A stretch of DNA of 7,866 nt from Nitrospira sp. (GTDB taxonomy: Bacteria; Nitrospirota; Nitrospiria; Nitrospirales; Nitrospiraceae), in contig JANYBU010000189.1 in assembly GCA_025360665.1 (NCBI GenBank), positions 1-7,866 of the forward strand. The letters run 5' to 3'. Of the stretch, positions 1 through 5,912 are shown in pieces. Both the position numbers and the translations under genes were made by a program. The notes beneath the pieces were generated by a model. It saw only the letters and a list, made by a program, of their open reading frames with translations, ran no database searches and was not told the DNA's origin. How positions within the stretch are numbered: the first letter of the stretch is position 1; each line of letters starts with the position of its first letter.

Positions 1-359
1 CTCAAGCCGCTGTTGTAGAGCGTCGGTGTCAGGTGCTCGGTTCCGCCACAGGTTCTCTGGTTCATCCGGATGACATTGCATCCCGCGCGATAGGCTTTCG
101 CGGCGATGCCGCGCATATAGTGCGACTCGCTGCAGCCTTCCAGGCCGTGTACGAGGACCACGGTCTGGCACGCGGTGCGGTGTGGCTGCCAGTGGCAGAA
201 GCCGAGTAACTGGGTGTGCGGCTCGGTGGTGAAGAGCCGCGACTCGATCGGGACTCCGGCCAGGAGCCCTCGGCGAGGCCACCGGCCGGGGAGCACGGTC
301 ATGACATGTGGATTGCGGAGCCAGGCTGCCGGTGCAAAATCCCGCTGGTCAAATGACAT
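1..359 (-). CDS. YheT-type alpha/beta hydrolase, N-terminal part (3' end beyond left edge)
   Basis: The reverse strand reads open from an ATG at 359 to the window edge, giving 119 residues. The start (MSFDQRDFAPAAWLRNPHVM) matches the N-terminal style of the YheT / COG0429 alpha/beta hydrolases, which begin with a short aromatic stretch and a WLRNPHxxT-like segment. Further on come the oxyanion-region motif LVHGLEG (about residues 69-75) and MNQRTCGG (about 99-106), equivalent to the family's N-F-R-G-C-G-G strand. The serine nucleophile would lie beyond the edge, so activity cannot be judged. The family is thought to act on esters or lipids, and the substrate is unknown. Two further in-frame ATGs lie upstream at 371 and 368. 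None of the three has a clear Shine-Dalgarno sequence; 359 was chosen because family members start close to this motif. The gene lies on the same strand as the kinase pair but is separated from it by a repeat element. Confidence 0.85.
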   Translation of the reverse strand, partial: MSFDQRDFAPAAWLRNPHVMTVLPGRWPRRGLLAGVPIESRLFTTEPHTQLLGFCHWQPHRTACQTVVLVHGLEGCSESHYMRGIAAKAYRAGCNVIRMNQRTCGGTEHLTPTLYNSGL

Positions 360-370
360 AGAGGTCATCA

Positions 371-391
371 TAACGAAAAGGTAACGAAAAG
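371..391. repeat. Tandem 10-mer direct repeat upstream of the hydrolase
   Basis: TAACGAAAAG occurs at 371-380 and again at 382-391, separated by one base, so the period is 11 bases. It lies directly upstream of, and partly overlaps, the possible start codons of the YheT-type gene. An 11-base period puts both copies on nearly the same face of the helix, so an operator is conceivable, but a chance micro-duplication is equally possible. Confidence 0.5.
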
Positions 392-414
392 TCCCAGGCT
401 TTGCAGCATGAATC

Positions 415-782
415 TAGCGGGATGCTGAAAAAGTCCGCCAGCGACGTCCTCGACACCCGTGAAGCGTGAATCGTTATTCGCGCGAGACTTGTGAGAAAAG
501 CGGGACGAGCGAGACGGGGGGAGAGTTCGAGGTTTTCGGAACTTCGAGCCACAAACTTCACGTCGTGCCTTTCTCTCTAGACCTGCCCTCTAACAATGGC
601 AGAGCACCTCGCAGGATGCTCAAAAAAGCCGTCCAGCAAGGCCGCAGCGAACTATCATTTTATTAAGGGGTGGCTGGGATGATCCCAACTGCGCGCGTCC
701 AACGAGGGCCTTCTGAGGCCGCGCGTTGCGCGAGCAAGGGGATCGTCCCAGCTACCCCCGCCCATTTTTCAGCATCCTGCTA
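415..782. mobile_element. MITE-like composite repeat with inverted ends and TA flanks
   Basis: The ends are inverted copies of one 18-mer, TAGCGGGATGCTGAAAAA at 415-432 and its complement at 765-782, matching at 17 of 18 positions. Both outer ends are TA, which would fit a TA target duplication as made by IS630/mariner-type transposases. A third, direct copy of the end (GCAGGATGCTCAAAAAA, 611-627) followed by a similar GCCGTCCAGC continuation lies inside. The structure is therefore probably a 611-780 unit plus a second, partly degraded unit to its left. The right-hand unit encloses a large palindrome (667-759). The left part also holds a CGTGAAGCGTGAA tract near 458. No transposase or credible ORF is present, so it would be non-autonomous. 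I recall such GATGCTGAAAAA-ended repeats from Nitrospira intergenic regions, but copy number was not checked. Confidence 0.6.
667..759. repeat. Long imperfect palindrome (about 93 bases) inside the repeat element
   Basis: The outer arms 667-686 (GGGGTGGCTGGGATGATCCC) and 738-759 (GGGGATCGTCCCAGCTACCC and following) pair with few mismatches. The inner arms continue the same dyad, with CGCGCGT/AACG pairing to CGTTGCGCG and an offset of about two bases. The apex is GGCCT-TCTG-AGGCC at 707-720. The symmetry centre stays near 713.5 from the apex to the outer arms, which indicates one cruciform or hairpin unit rather than chance pairings. Transcribed RNA from either strand should fold strongly. There is no T-run after it on either strand, so a standard intrinsic terminator is not supported. 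Confidence 0.75.
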
Positions 783-1304
783 TAGAAATTTCGCTTTGAC
801 CAGGTCGCAGATCTGGCGGGCCGCGTCGCCTGAGGGAGTGGTGGTGCTGTCGATTCGGAGATCCGGGTTGATCGGTGCTTCGTAGGGAGATTGGAGCCCC
901 GGAACGGTGAGAGATTCGCCCCGCTGGCCCTTCAGATAGGTCCCTTTCCGGTCTCGCTCCATGCAGGTCGCGAGGGAACATTCCACGGCGATTTCGATGA
1001 ACCGGGGGATTACGGACCTCGCAAAGTCCCGATAGACCCGGCGGCTCGCCGTGGCATCGAAAACTACGGTCACACCATGTGCCACGAGCTTCTGTCCGGT
1101 GAATGCCAACGCGCGGTAGAAGAGATCCCGCTCCGCTTCTGAGTAGCTCGGTGTCGGCGTGATGACCCGCCTGACCTCATCGGATTCCAACACCTCGACT
1201 GTCAATCCGAGCCCTTCGAGCTGCGGCTTCAGGGCAGAGACAATCGTACTTTTACCCGAGGCTGGCAGGCCGGTGATCCACATGGCGAAAGCCTTTGAAG
1301 TCAT
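780..1304 (-). CDS. CysC-like P-loop kinase (adenylylsulfate kinase family)
   Basis: A 174-residue protein from ATG 1304. It shows Walker A GLPASGKST (residues 12-20), LESDEVRR (39-46) at the place of the canonical LDGDNVRH, and a C-terminal half typical of the APS kinase family: FIEIAV (102-107), RDRKGTYLK (117-125) and SPYEAPINP (139-147). Canonical CysC phosphorylates adenylylsulfate to PAPS. Here the DGD motif is changed to ESD, and the segment that normally holds SPYRADR reads DATASRRVYRDFAR (83-96), which resembles general AAA_33-type small-molecule kinases. The substrate may therefore not be APS, and no sulfurylase gene is visible. In-frame starts also exist at 1316 (ATG) and 1331 (TTG); none has a clear ribosome site, and the 5' end lies in a TCAAT-rich repeat. 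The TAG stop falls in the end of the neighbouring repeat element. Probably cotranscribed with the phosphotransferase upstream. Confidence 0.85.
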   Translation of the reverse strand: MTSKAFAMWITGLPASGKSTIVSALKPQLEGLGLTVEVLESDEVRRVITPTPSYSEAERDLFYRALAFTGQKLVAHGVTVVFDATASRRVYRDFARSVIPRFIEIAVECSLATCMERDRKGTYLKGQRGESLTVPGLQSPYEAPINPDLRIDSTTTPSGDAARQICDLVKAKFL

Positions 1305-1362
1305 CGATTGATTCATTGACGATTTGATCAATGGATAAATGACTCAATGAGCAATTTCTCAA
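1301..1362. repeat. TCAAT/ATTGA-rich simple-sequence spacer
   Basis: The spacer between the two kinase genes is built of scattered TCAAT and ATTGA words, including the palindrome TTGATCAA (1325-1332) and a CATTGA...TCAATG dyad at 1314-1333. It is much more AT-rich than the genes on both sides. It covers all candidate start codons of the CysC-like gene, which makes the start assignment uncertain. Confidence 0.5.
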
Positions 1363-2451
1363 TCACCCCCGACAATATTCGTTCACGCGAGAAGGATCGA
1401 AACGCGGCTCATCCAGTACATGTTCGATAAATCGAAAGATGGTCTGGCGCATCTCGACGGACAGCTTGGGATACCAGACCGGGCTTGCCAAGACCAATCC
1501 TCGAAACGCAAAGAACGGGGCCGCTGCCCCCGTCACGTCGTTATCCTCGCTCGCTTCCATGTAGGTCTCCCAGAACAATCGGAAGAGGACTTCGAGAGGA
1601 CCGCGCAAATCGCCCCAACGGCAGAGCGAGAAAAATAGGTAGTTGATCGTCATCGAGGTCACGTCGTCTGCCGGTTCCCCCCACTCCCCACGTGAGCGAT
1701 CGAGCACTGAAAAATCCGCTCCTTTTCGGAACAAGACGTTCCAGGGATGAAAATCTCCATGGACCTGCGACAGACGCTGGGTCTCCCCGCGCAGGCGCCA
1801 ACGCCACCGGTTGCAGGCTTCTTCGACCCCGCGCAAGAGATCCGCCGAGATGAACTCGTAGCGGTCGGGGTAACTGTCGGTCAGCCCCATAATACACTCG
1901 CCGTGGCCGATCAACTCCCGAAGCCGACGCCGATAGAGGGCAGGGTCGCGCCGTTTCCTGGCATGAATCTCCGACAGGTAGCGTGCCAGGGCCATCGTCC
2001 GCTCTCGATCCTGTTTCCGAAGCCTTCCGCCTTTGGCCAATCGTTCCAGATCGAGATGATAGCTGGCTCCCTCCGTCCACTGGGTCAGGACGAAAAATTC
2101 GCGCGCCTGGGCTACCGAAATCAGCTGCCGATCGTCGGTAAAGGCCCCGACATCGAGCGCGTTTACATGACGCGGCAGCCGGCCATAGGAGTCATAGTCC
2201 CAGAGGATCGCCTGCGCGCGATCCGCAGGGTGCTCATGGCCGAAGGGCCCCGGCTTCATGGTCTCCAGCACCGCAGACTGAATCTTCCGCCCGACTTGAA
2301 ATGTCAACTTGACCGGCGTGCCATAGCCATACTGTTTGTAGGTGCCCTGCGAACTTTCTTTTCCGATGACCCCATAGGTCAGCAAGGTCGCCGTGGGACC
2401 GAACCGGCCACGAAGGTATCGTTCCAGGGACTGTTTCTTGAGCGTTGGCAT
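1363..2451 (-). CDS. Aminoglycoside-phosphotransferase-fold (APH-type) kinase
   Basis: A 362-residue protein of the APH/choline-kinase fold. The catalytic loop HGDFHPWN is at residues 231-238 (Asp233 base, Asn238 metal). It is followed by VLDRSRGEWGEPADDVTSM from residue 249, where Asp251 fits the second metal-binding aspartate and GEPADD the conserved G-x-P-x-x-D segment. FFVLTQWTEGASY (119-131) looks like the hinge between lobes. The N-terminal lobe is less typical; Lys66 in AVLETMKPG could be the ATP-contacting lysine, but this is a guess. Family members phosphorylate hydroxyls of small molecules, and there is no specific sign of antibiotic resistance. The gene precedes the CysC-like kinase on the same strand with a spacer of about 60 bases. 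ATG 2451 is the first in-frame start; no Shine-Dalgarno is visible, so leaderless translation is possible. A 282-codon antisense reading frame here is an artefact. Confidence 0.85.
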   Translation of the reverse strand: MPTLKKQSLERYLRGRFGPTATLLTYGVIGKESSQGTYKQYGYGTPVKLTFQVGRKIQSAVLETMKPGPFGHEHPADRAQAILWDYDSYGRLPRHVNALDVGAFTDDRQLISVAQAREFFVLTQWTEGASYHLDLERLAKGGRLRKQDRERTMALARYLSEIHARKRRDPALYRRRLRELIGHGECIMGLTDSYPDRYEFISADLLRGVEEACNRWRWRLRGETQRLSQVHGDFHPWNVLFRKGADFSVLDRSRGEWGEPADDVTSMTINYLFFSLCRWGDLRGPLEVLFRLFWETYMEASEDNDVTGAAAPFFAFRGLVLASPVWYPKLSVEMRQTIFRFIEHVLDEPRFDPSRVNEYCRG

Positions 2452-2705
2452 CGTGTAGTAATGACGATACGCAATTCATGTTCCACCCCACAGGTGAGGT
2501 TCAGGGCACACGACGGAGCCCAGCAAGAGAGGTATTCAACCCTTCGCCTCAACGCGAACTGGTGCATTGAGCTTCACTGCCAAGAGTGCCACTGAGGAAA
2601 AATGCGCCACTTCGCACCCAGGCGCGCGGCCAGTGGCCAGGGCCGAGAGGGAGAACTCTCAAGCCCATAGCCTCTTGTCTCATGCCTCTCGCCTCCAGGA
2701 ACGTG
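2452..2705. other. Divergent intergenic spacer without a recognisable gene
   Basis: This stretch lies between the minus-strand kinase pair and the plus-strand hibernation/Lon operon. I see no credible coding region. It holds a short palindrome, GGCCA-G-TGGCC at 2628-2638, about 70 bases before the predicted sigma-54 promoter. It also holds a run of CCTC/GCCTCT words at about 2665-2700 that looks like degenerate simple-sequence spacer. Binding sites for a sigma-54 enhancer protein would be expected here, but I could not identify a convincing pair. Confidence 0.5.
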
Positions 2706-2721
2706 CGGCACATCGCTTGCT
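2706..2721 (+). promoter_or_regulatory. Predicted sigma-54 (RpoN) promoter of the hibernation/Lon operon
   Basis: CGGCACATCGCTTGCT matches the -24/-12 consensus TGGCACG-N4-TTGCW. GGCAC is at 2707-2711, TTGCT at 2717-2721, and the -24 GG and -12 GC are separated by exactly ten bases. The deviations are C for T at the first position and A for G after GGCAC. Transcription would start near 2732, giving a leader of about 190 bases that contains two inverted repeats. No other plus-strand gene lies between it and the start at 2925. Sigma-54 control of hibernation-factor genes is known in other bacteria, which fits. Confidence 0.55.
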
Positions 2722-2735
2722 GATATCAACCACCA

Positions 2736-2784
2736 GCAGGCTTTGAAAAAACCAATTCGGCACAGCAAGGTTTTTGTAGCCTGC
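2736..2784 (+). repeat. Hairpin at the start of the predicted leader
   Basis: The arms are GCAGGCTTTGAAAAAACC (2736-2753) and GGTTTTTGTAGCCTGC (2769-2784), which pair as GCAGGCT/AGCCTGC and AAAAACC/GGTTTTT with a small internal bulge and a 15-base loop. It begins only a few bases after the predicted sigma-54 start point. The GCAGG...AAAAA layout of the arm resembles the ends of the repeat element at 415-782, so it may be a small relative. The T-run is inside the stem, so it is not a normal terminator. Confidence 0.55.
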
Positions 2785-2801
2785 ACGGTTTGGAGAAGCC
2801 C

Positions 2802-2882
2802 GGTCTGTCTGGTTGATCTGGTCTATCTGGTTGGTCTGGTTCAACCAAACAAACAAGACAAACCAATTAAACGAGACAGACC
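2802..2882. repeat. Low-complexity palindrome with 40-base arms in the operon leader
   Basis: Arm 2802-2841 is made of T/G-rich words (GGTCTGTCT, GGTTGATCTGG, GGTCTGGTT). Arm 2843-2882 is its inverted copy, matching at 31 of 40 positions without any gap. A single base, C2842, separates them. The plus strand is thus nearly pure T/G/C on one side and A/C/G on the other. The transcript should form one long imperfect hairpin ending about 30 bases before the ribosome site. Small frames translated from it (VYLVGLVQPNKQDKP and similar) are compositional artefacts. The type resembles palindromic spacers I recall from Nitrospira. Confidence 0.8.
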
Positions 2883-2924
2883 AGACAAACCGAACAGATC
2901 AAATGAACAAGAAGAGGAGGCAGT

Positions 2925-3470
2925 ATGGAACTGGCAATTGAAAGTCGAAACATCGAGATGACTCCCCGCTGGAAAAGTGAGATTGAATCCCGCATGGCAG
3001 ACCTCCAGGAGAGGCATCAAGATCTGATCCATGGACGAGTCACCCTCACGAAAAATCTCCACCACAAAAAGTTGGCCAACGTCGCCGAGGCGCTCATCGT
3101 CGTCACACTCCCTGGTCGCCATACCCTGACGGCCCGCAAGGAAGACAAGACATTCGAGGAGGCCATGAGAACCGCCTTCGACACCATAGCCATCGAACTC
3201 CGCAAGTACCGCGAGAAGCGGGGTCGCACCGAGGTGCGCACGTCTCCGATCCCGCCATTTCGGGGCGTAATCTGCAAACTGTTCCCGAAGGAGGGATACG
3301 GATTCATCCTCAAGGAGGGGGGCGGCGAGGTGTACTTTCACAAACACGCGCTGCAGGGCCTCACGTTCGATGAATTGAGCGACGGCACTGACGTCGCCTT
3401 CAACGTTGAAGAGGGCGAGAAGGGGCCTCAGGCGACGACGGTCCATCGTCCGTCCCCCATCGTCCAATAG
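2925..3470 (+). CDS. Ribosome hibernation factor domain fused to a cold-shock domain (HPF/RaiA-CSD)
   Basis: 181 residues with two domains. Residues 1 to about 98 form an HPF/RaiA (YfiA) domain: the first strand is MELAIESRNIEMTP, then EIESRMADLQERH, a basic turn NLHHKKLANVAEALIVVTLPG, and the terminal helix KTFEEAMRTAFDTIAIELRK. This domain binds the 30S decoding region and blocks translation in stationary phase. Residues 112-174 form a cold-shock (OB-fold) domain with RNP1-like GYGFI (124-128) and RNP2-like VYFHK (136-140), which binds single-stranded nucleic acid. The long-form HPF dimerisation domain is absent. AGAGGAGG at 2913-2920 lies four bases before the ATG. The tail HRPSPIVQ is encoded by a CATCGTCC repeat (3444-3451, 3458-3465). 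Only eight bases separate this stop from the Lon-like start, so the two are cotranscribed. Confidence 0.9.
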   Translation: MELAIESRNIEMTPRWKSEIESRMADLQERHQDLIHGRVTLTKNLHHKKLANVAEALIVVTLPGRHTLTARKEDKTFEEAMRTAFDTIAIELRKYREKRGRTEVRTSPIPPFRGVICKLFPKEGYGFILKEGGGEVYFHKHALQGLTFDELSDGTDVAFNVEEGEKGPQATTVHRPSPIVQ

Positions 3471-3478
3471 GAGTCAGG

Positions 3479-5902
3479 ATGACCGACGACAGACTCAAGA
3501 TCCCCATCTCCATGCTGTCGCCAGCCGTCGATCCGTCACAGCTGGGATTCGACGATACCAGCGAACTGGAGCCCCTGAACGAAATCATCGGACAGGAGCG
3601 AGCGGTCGAGGCCTTGGAATTCGGCCTGCAAGTGAAGGGCCCCGGCTTCAATCTCTATGTGTCTGGTCCGGTCGGGACCGGCAAAGGGACGCTCGTCCGC
3701 CACATGGTGAAACGGATGGCCCAGGGCGCGCCGGCCCCGGCCGACTGGTGTTATGTGAACAACTTTCAGGACGCGTCACGTCCGGTCTGCCTCTCATTTC
3801 CAGCAGGACAAGGCTGCGCCTTCAAGCGGGAGATGGCTGCGTTTATCGAAGGCCTGCGGCGTGACATTCCTCTCGCCTTCGAAAGCAAAAAGTATCTGGA
3901 TGCCAAGGCCAAAATCATCGAGGACACGGAATCGAAGAAGAAAGCGCTCTTTCAGGATCTGACGAAGCTGAGCCTGACGCGGGGGTTCGGATTCGAAGAA
4001 ACCCCGGTAGGGTTCGGGCTCGCCCCCCTCAAAGACGGCCATCCGATGACGGACGAACAGATGGAGGCCCTGACGGAGCAGGAACAGCAAGAGATGACGG
4101 AGCGACGGAAAACACTCGAGGGCGAGATCCGCGAATTTCGCGTTCGCATCCACGGCCTCGAGAAAGAAGCCGAACACCAGCTGCGCCTGCTGGATCACCA
4201 ACTGGTGGCCAATCTCCTGGAAGGTTGCTATGAGACGATGCGCCGCGCCTACCTGGACTTGCCGGCGATCGCTGGCTATCTCGAACGTGTCCACCACGAC
4301 ATCATTCATCACTACAAGGATTTCCTCCCGCACGAAGGCCCGGCACTCCACATTCCAGGGCTTGAACCCCGCCGGCCCGATATGACTCGCTATCTCGTCA
4401 ATCTCATTGTCGAGCATGACCCAACGGCGGGAGCACCAGTAATCGACGAATCCCACCCCACCTATACCAACCTGATCGGAAAGATTGAGCGGAAAGCCCA
4501 GATGGGAGTCATATACACCGACTTTACCGAGATTCGAGCCGGTGCGGTCCTGCTCGCCAACGGAGGATATTTGATCGTCAATGCGATGGATGTCCTCCGC
4601 CAGCCTTTTTCCTGGGACGCGCTAAAGCGGGTGATCAAGACCGGAGCGGTCAAGATCGAAGACCCCGCCGAGTTTTATGGCTTTTCCACCGCAGGGCTGA
4701 GGCCGGAGCCGATTCCCGTCAGCGTCAAAGTCATCATGGTCGGGCCTCCGATGCTGTATCACCTCCTGCAGGCCTACGAAGAAGACTTTGCGAAGCTCTT
4801 CAAGGTGAAGGCGGACTTCGACACCGAGGTGGTGCGAAGCGAACGGCAGGATCGCCAATATGCGCGCTTCATCGCCAAGCTCTGCCGGGAGGAAGGGCTC
4901 CCGCATTTCGGAGTCGATGCCGTGGCCGAAGTCATCCGGCAGGGGTTCCGATTTGCGGATCGGCACGACCGGCTCTCGCTACGCTTCAGTCTGATCAGCG
5001 ACCTCATCCGGGAAGCCGGCTACTGGGCCAAGAAGGACGCCCATGCGTTCGTCACACGCGCGGACGTCGAAGCAGCGGTCGCGCACAAGCGCCATCGGTC
5101 CAATCTGGCGGAGCAGTGGATCCAGGACGAGATCCGAGAAGGCACCTTGATGGTGGATCTGGACAAGGAAGTCGTGGGTCAGGTCAACGGGCTCTCCGTA
5201 CACCAACTCGGTGACTATGCCTTCGGCCGCCCGACCAGGATCACCGCGCGCACCTCCGTCGGCACCAAAGGGGTAATCGATATTCAACGCGAAGCGGAAC
5301 TCGCAGGCAACATCCATAGCAAGGGCGTGATGACGCTCGCGGGATACCTCACCGGCAAGTTTGCCGGAGTGCATCCCTTTGCGTTGAGCGCCTCACTGAC
5401 GTTCGAGCAGACCTACTCTGAAGTGGAGGGTGACAGCGCCGCAGTGGGCGAGTTGGCCGCCATCCTGTCCAGCCTCGCGGATCTCCCCATTCGTCAATGG
5501 CTGGCCGTGACCGGCTCGGTCAACCAGCTAGGCGAGGTGCAGCCGATCGGCGGCGTGAATGAAAAGATCGAAGGATTCTTCGAGTCCTGTGTACGGCGGG
5601 GGCTGACCGGGAAACAAGGCGTCATTATTCCCGCCCGCAACACCAAACATCTCGCCCTGCGGCGCGACGTCGTCGAGGCGGTGGAATCCGGTCAATTCAC
5701 GATCTATGGGGTGAACAGGATAGAAGAGGCCATCGAATTGCTCACCGGCGTGCCGGCCGGTGAACGCGGCCTTGATGGGGAGTACGCCCCAGACACAGTC
5801 TACGGCCGCGCGGCGCAACGACTCGCGGAGCTGGCCCAGGCCATCGCGGAATGGAGCGAGGGCGAAACGAAGCCGGACGGACACATCATCGCAGAACTCT
5901 AG
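3479..5902 (+). CDS. LonB-like ATP-dependent serine protease (AAA_32 / Lon_C)
   Basis: 807 residues, cytosolic, COG1067 family. A short N-terminal part leads to IIGQERAVEALEFGL, then Walker A GPVGTGKGT (residues 63-71, Lys69) and a Walker B-like strand GGYLIVNAMD (362-371). A charged helical, probably coiled-coil insertion rich in Glu and Lys lies around residues 150-250. The C-terminal protease domain (about 560-770) carries the Ser-Lys dyad: EGDSAAVGE with Ser653, and GGVNEKIEGFF with Lys696. The 43-residue spacing equals that in E. coli Lon (Ser679/Lys722). The classical Lon N-terminal substrate domain is missing, as expected for this family. It should degrade proteins using ATP; its substrates are unknown. 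AGGAG overlapping the upstream stop (3469-3473) is placed five bases before ATG 3479. It is the second gene of the operon. Confidence 0.93.
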   Translation: MTDDRLKIPISMLSPAVDPSQLGFDDTSELEPLNEIIGQERAVEALEFGLQVKGPGFNLYVSGPVGTGKGTLVRHMVKRMAQGAPAPADWCYVNNFQDASRPVCLSFPAGQGCAFKREMAAFIEGLRRDIPLAFESKKYLDAKAKIIEDTESKKKALFQDLTKLSLTRGFGFEETPVGFGLAPLKDGHPMTDEQMEALTEQEQQEMTERRKTLEGEIREFRVRIHGLEKEAEHQLRLLDHQLVANLLEGCYETMRRAYLDLPAIAGYLERVHHDIIHHYKDFLPHEGPALHIPGLEPRRPDMTRYLVNLIVEHDPTAGAPVIDESHPTYTNLIGKIERKAQMGVIYTDFTEIRAGAVLLANGGYLIVNAMDVLRQPFSWDALKRVIKTGAVKIEDPAEFYGFSTAGLRPEPIPVSVKVIMVGPPMLYHLLQAYEEDFAKLFKVKADFDTEVVRSERQDRQYARFIAKLCREEGLPHFGVDAVAEVIRQGFRFADRHDRLSLRFSLISDLIREAGYWAKKDAHAFVTRADVEAAVAHKRHRSNLAEQWIQDEIREGTLMVDLDKEVVGQVNGLSVHQLGDYAFGRPTRITARTSVGTKGVIDIQREAELAGNIHSKGVMTLAGYLTGKFAGVHPFALSASLTFEQTYSEVEGDSAAVGELAAILSSLADLPIRQWLAVTGSVNQLGEVQPIGGVNEKIEGFFESCVRRGLTGKQGVIIPARNTKHLALRRDVVEAVESGQFTIYGVNRIEEAIELLTGVPAGERGLDGEYAPDTVYGRAAQRLAELAQAIAEWSEGETKPDGHIIAEL

Positions 5903-5912
5903 GAGGTACTTT

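Noticed and set aside
667..759. Intrinsic terminator for the minus-strand kinase genes
   Set aside because: The stem is strong, but no T-run follows on the minus strand, and the structure belongs to a repeat element.
466..885. Small plus-strand frames in and beside the repeat element
   Set aside because: They fall in palindromic repeat DNA or antisense to the kinase, have no good ribosome sites, and show no protein motifs.
1363..2451. Aminoglycoside resistance gene
   Set aside because: Only the general APH fold is supported. The protein is not recognisable as any resistance subtype, and the neighbours do not suggest a resistance island.
1747..2595. 282-codon open frame on the plus strand
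   Set aside because: It is antisense to the APH-type kinase, whose catalytic motifs are clear. The translated product has no recognisable motif; it reflects GC-rich codon structure.
2802..2882. CRISPR array or riboswitch in the leader
   Set aside because: There are no regularly spaced identical repeats with unique spacers, and no known aptamer core is visible. It is one degenerate palindrome.
2743..2961. Small frame with Lys/Asp/Pro/Asn-rich product
   Set aside because: It is the translation of the low-complexity palindrome at 2802-2882 and overlaps the hibernation gene in another frame.
3794..4456. 220-codon minus-strand frame inside the Lon-like gene
   Set aside because: It is an antisense shadow of the protease gene, whose Walker A motif and Ser-Lys dyad prove the plus-strand frame.
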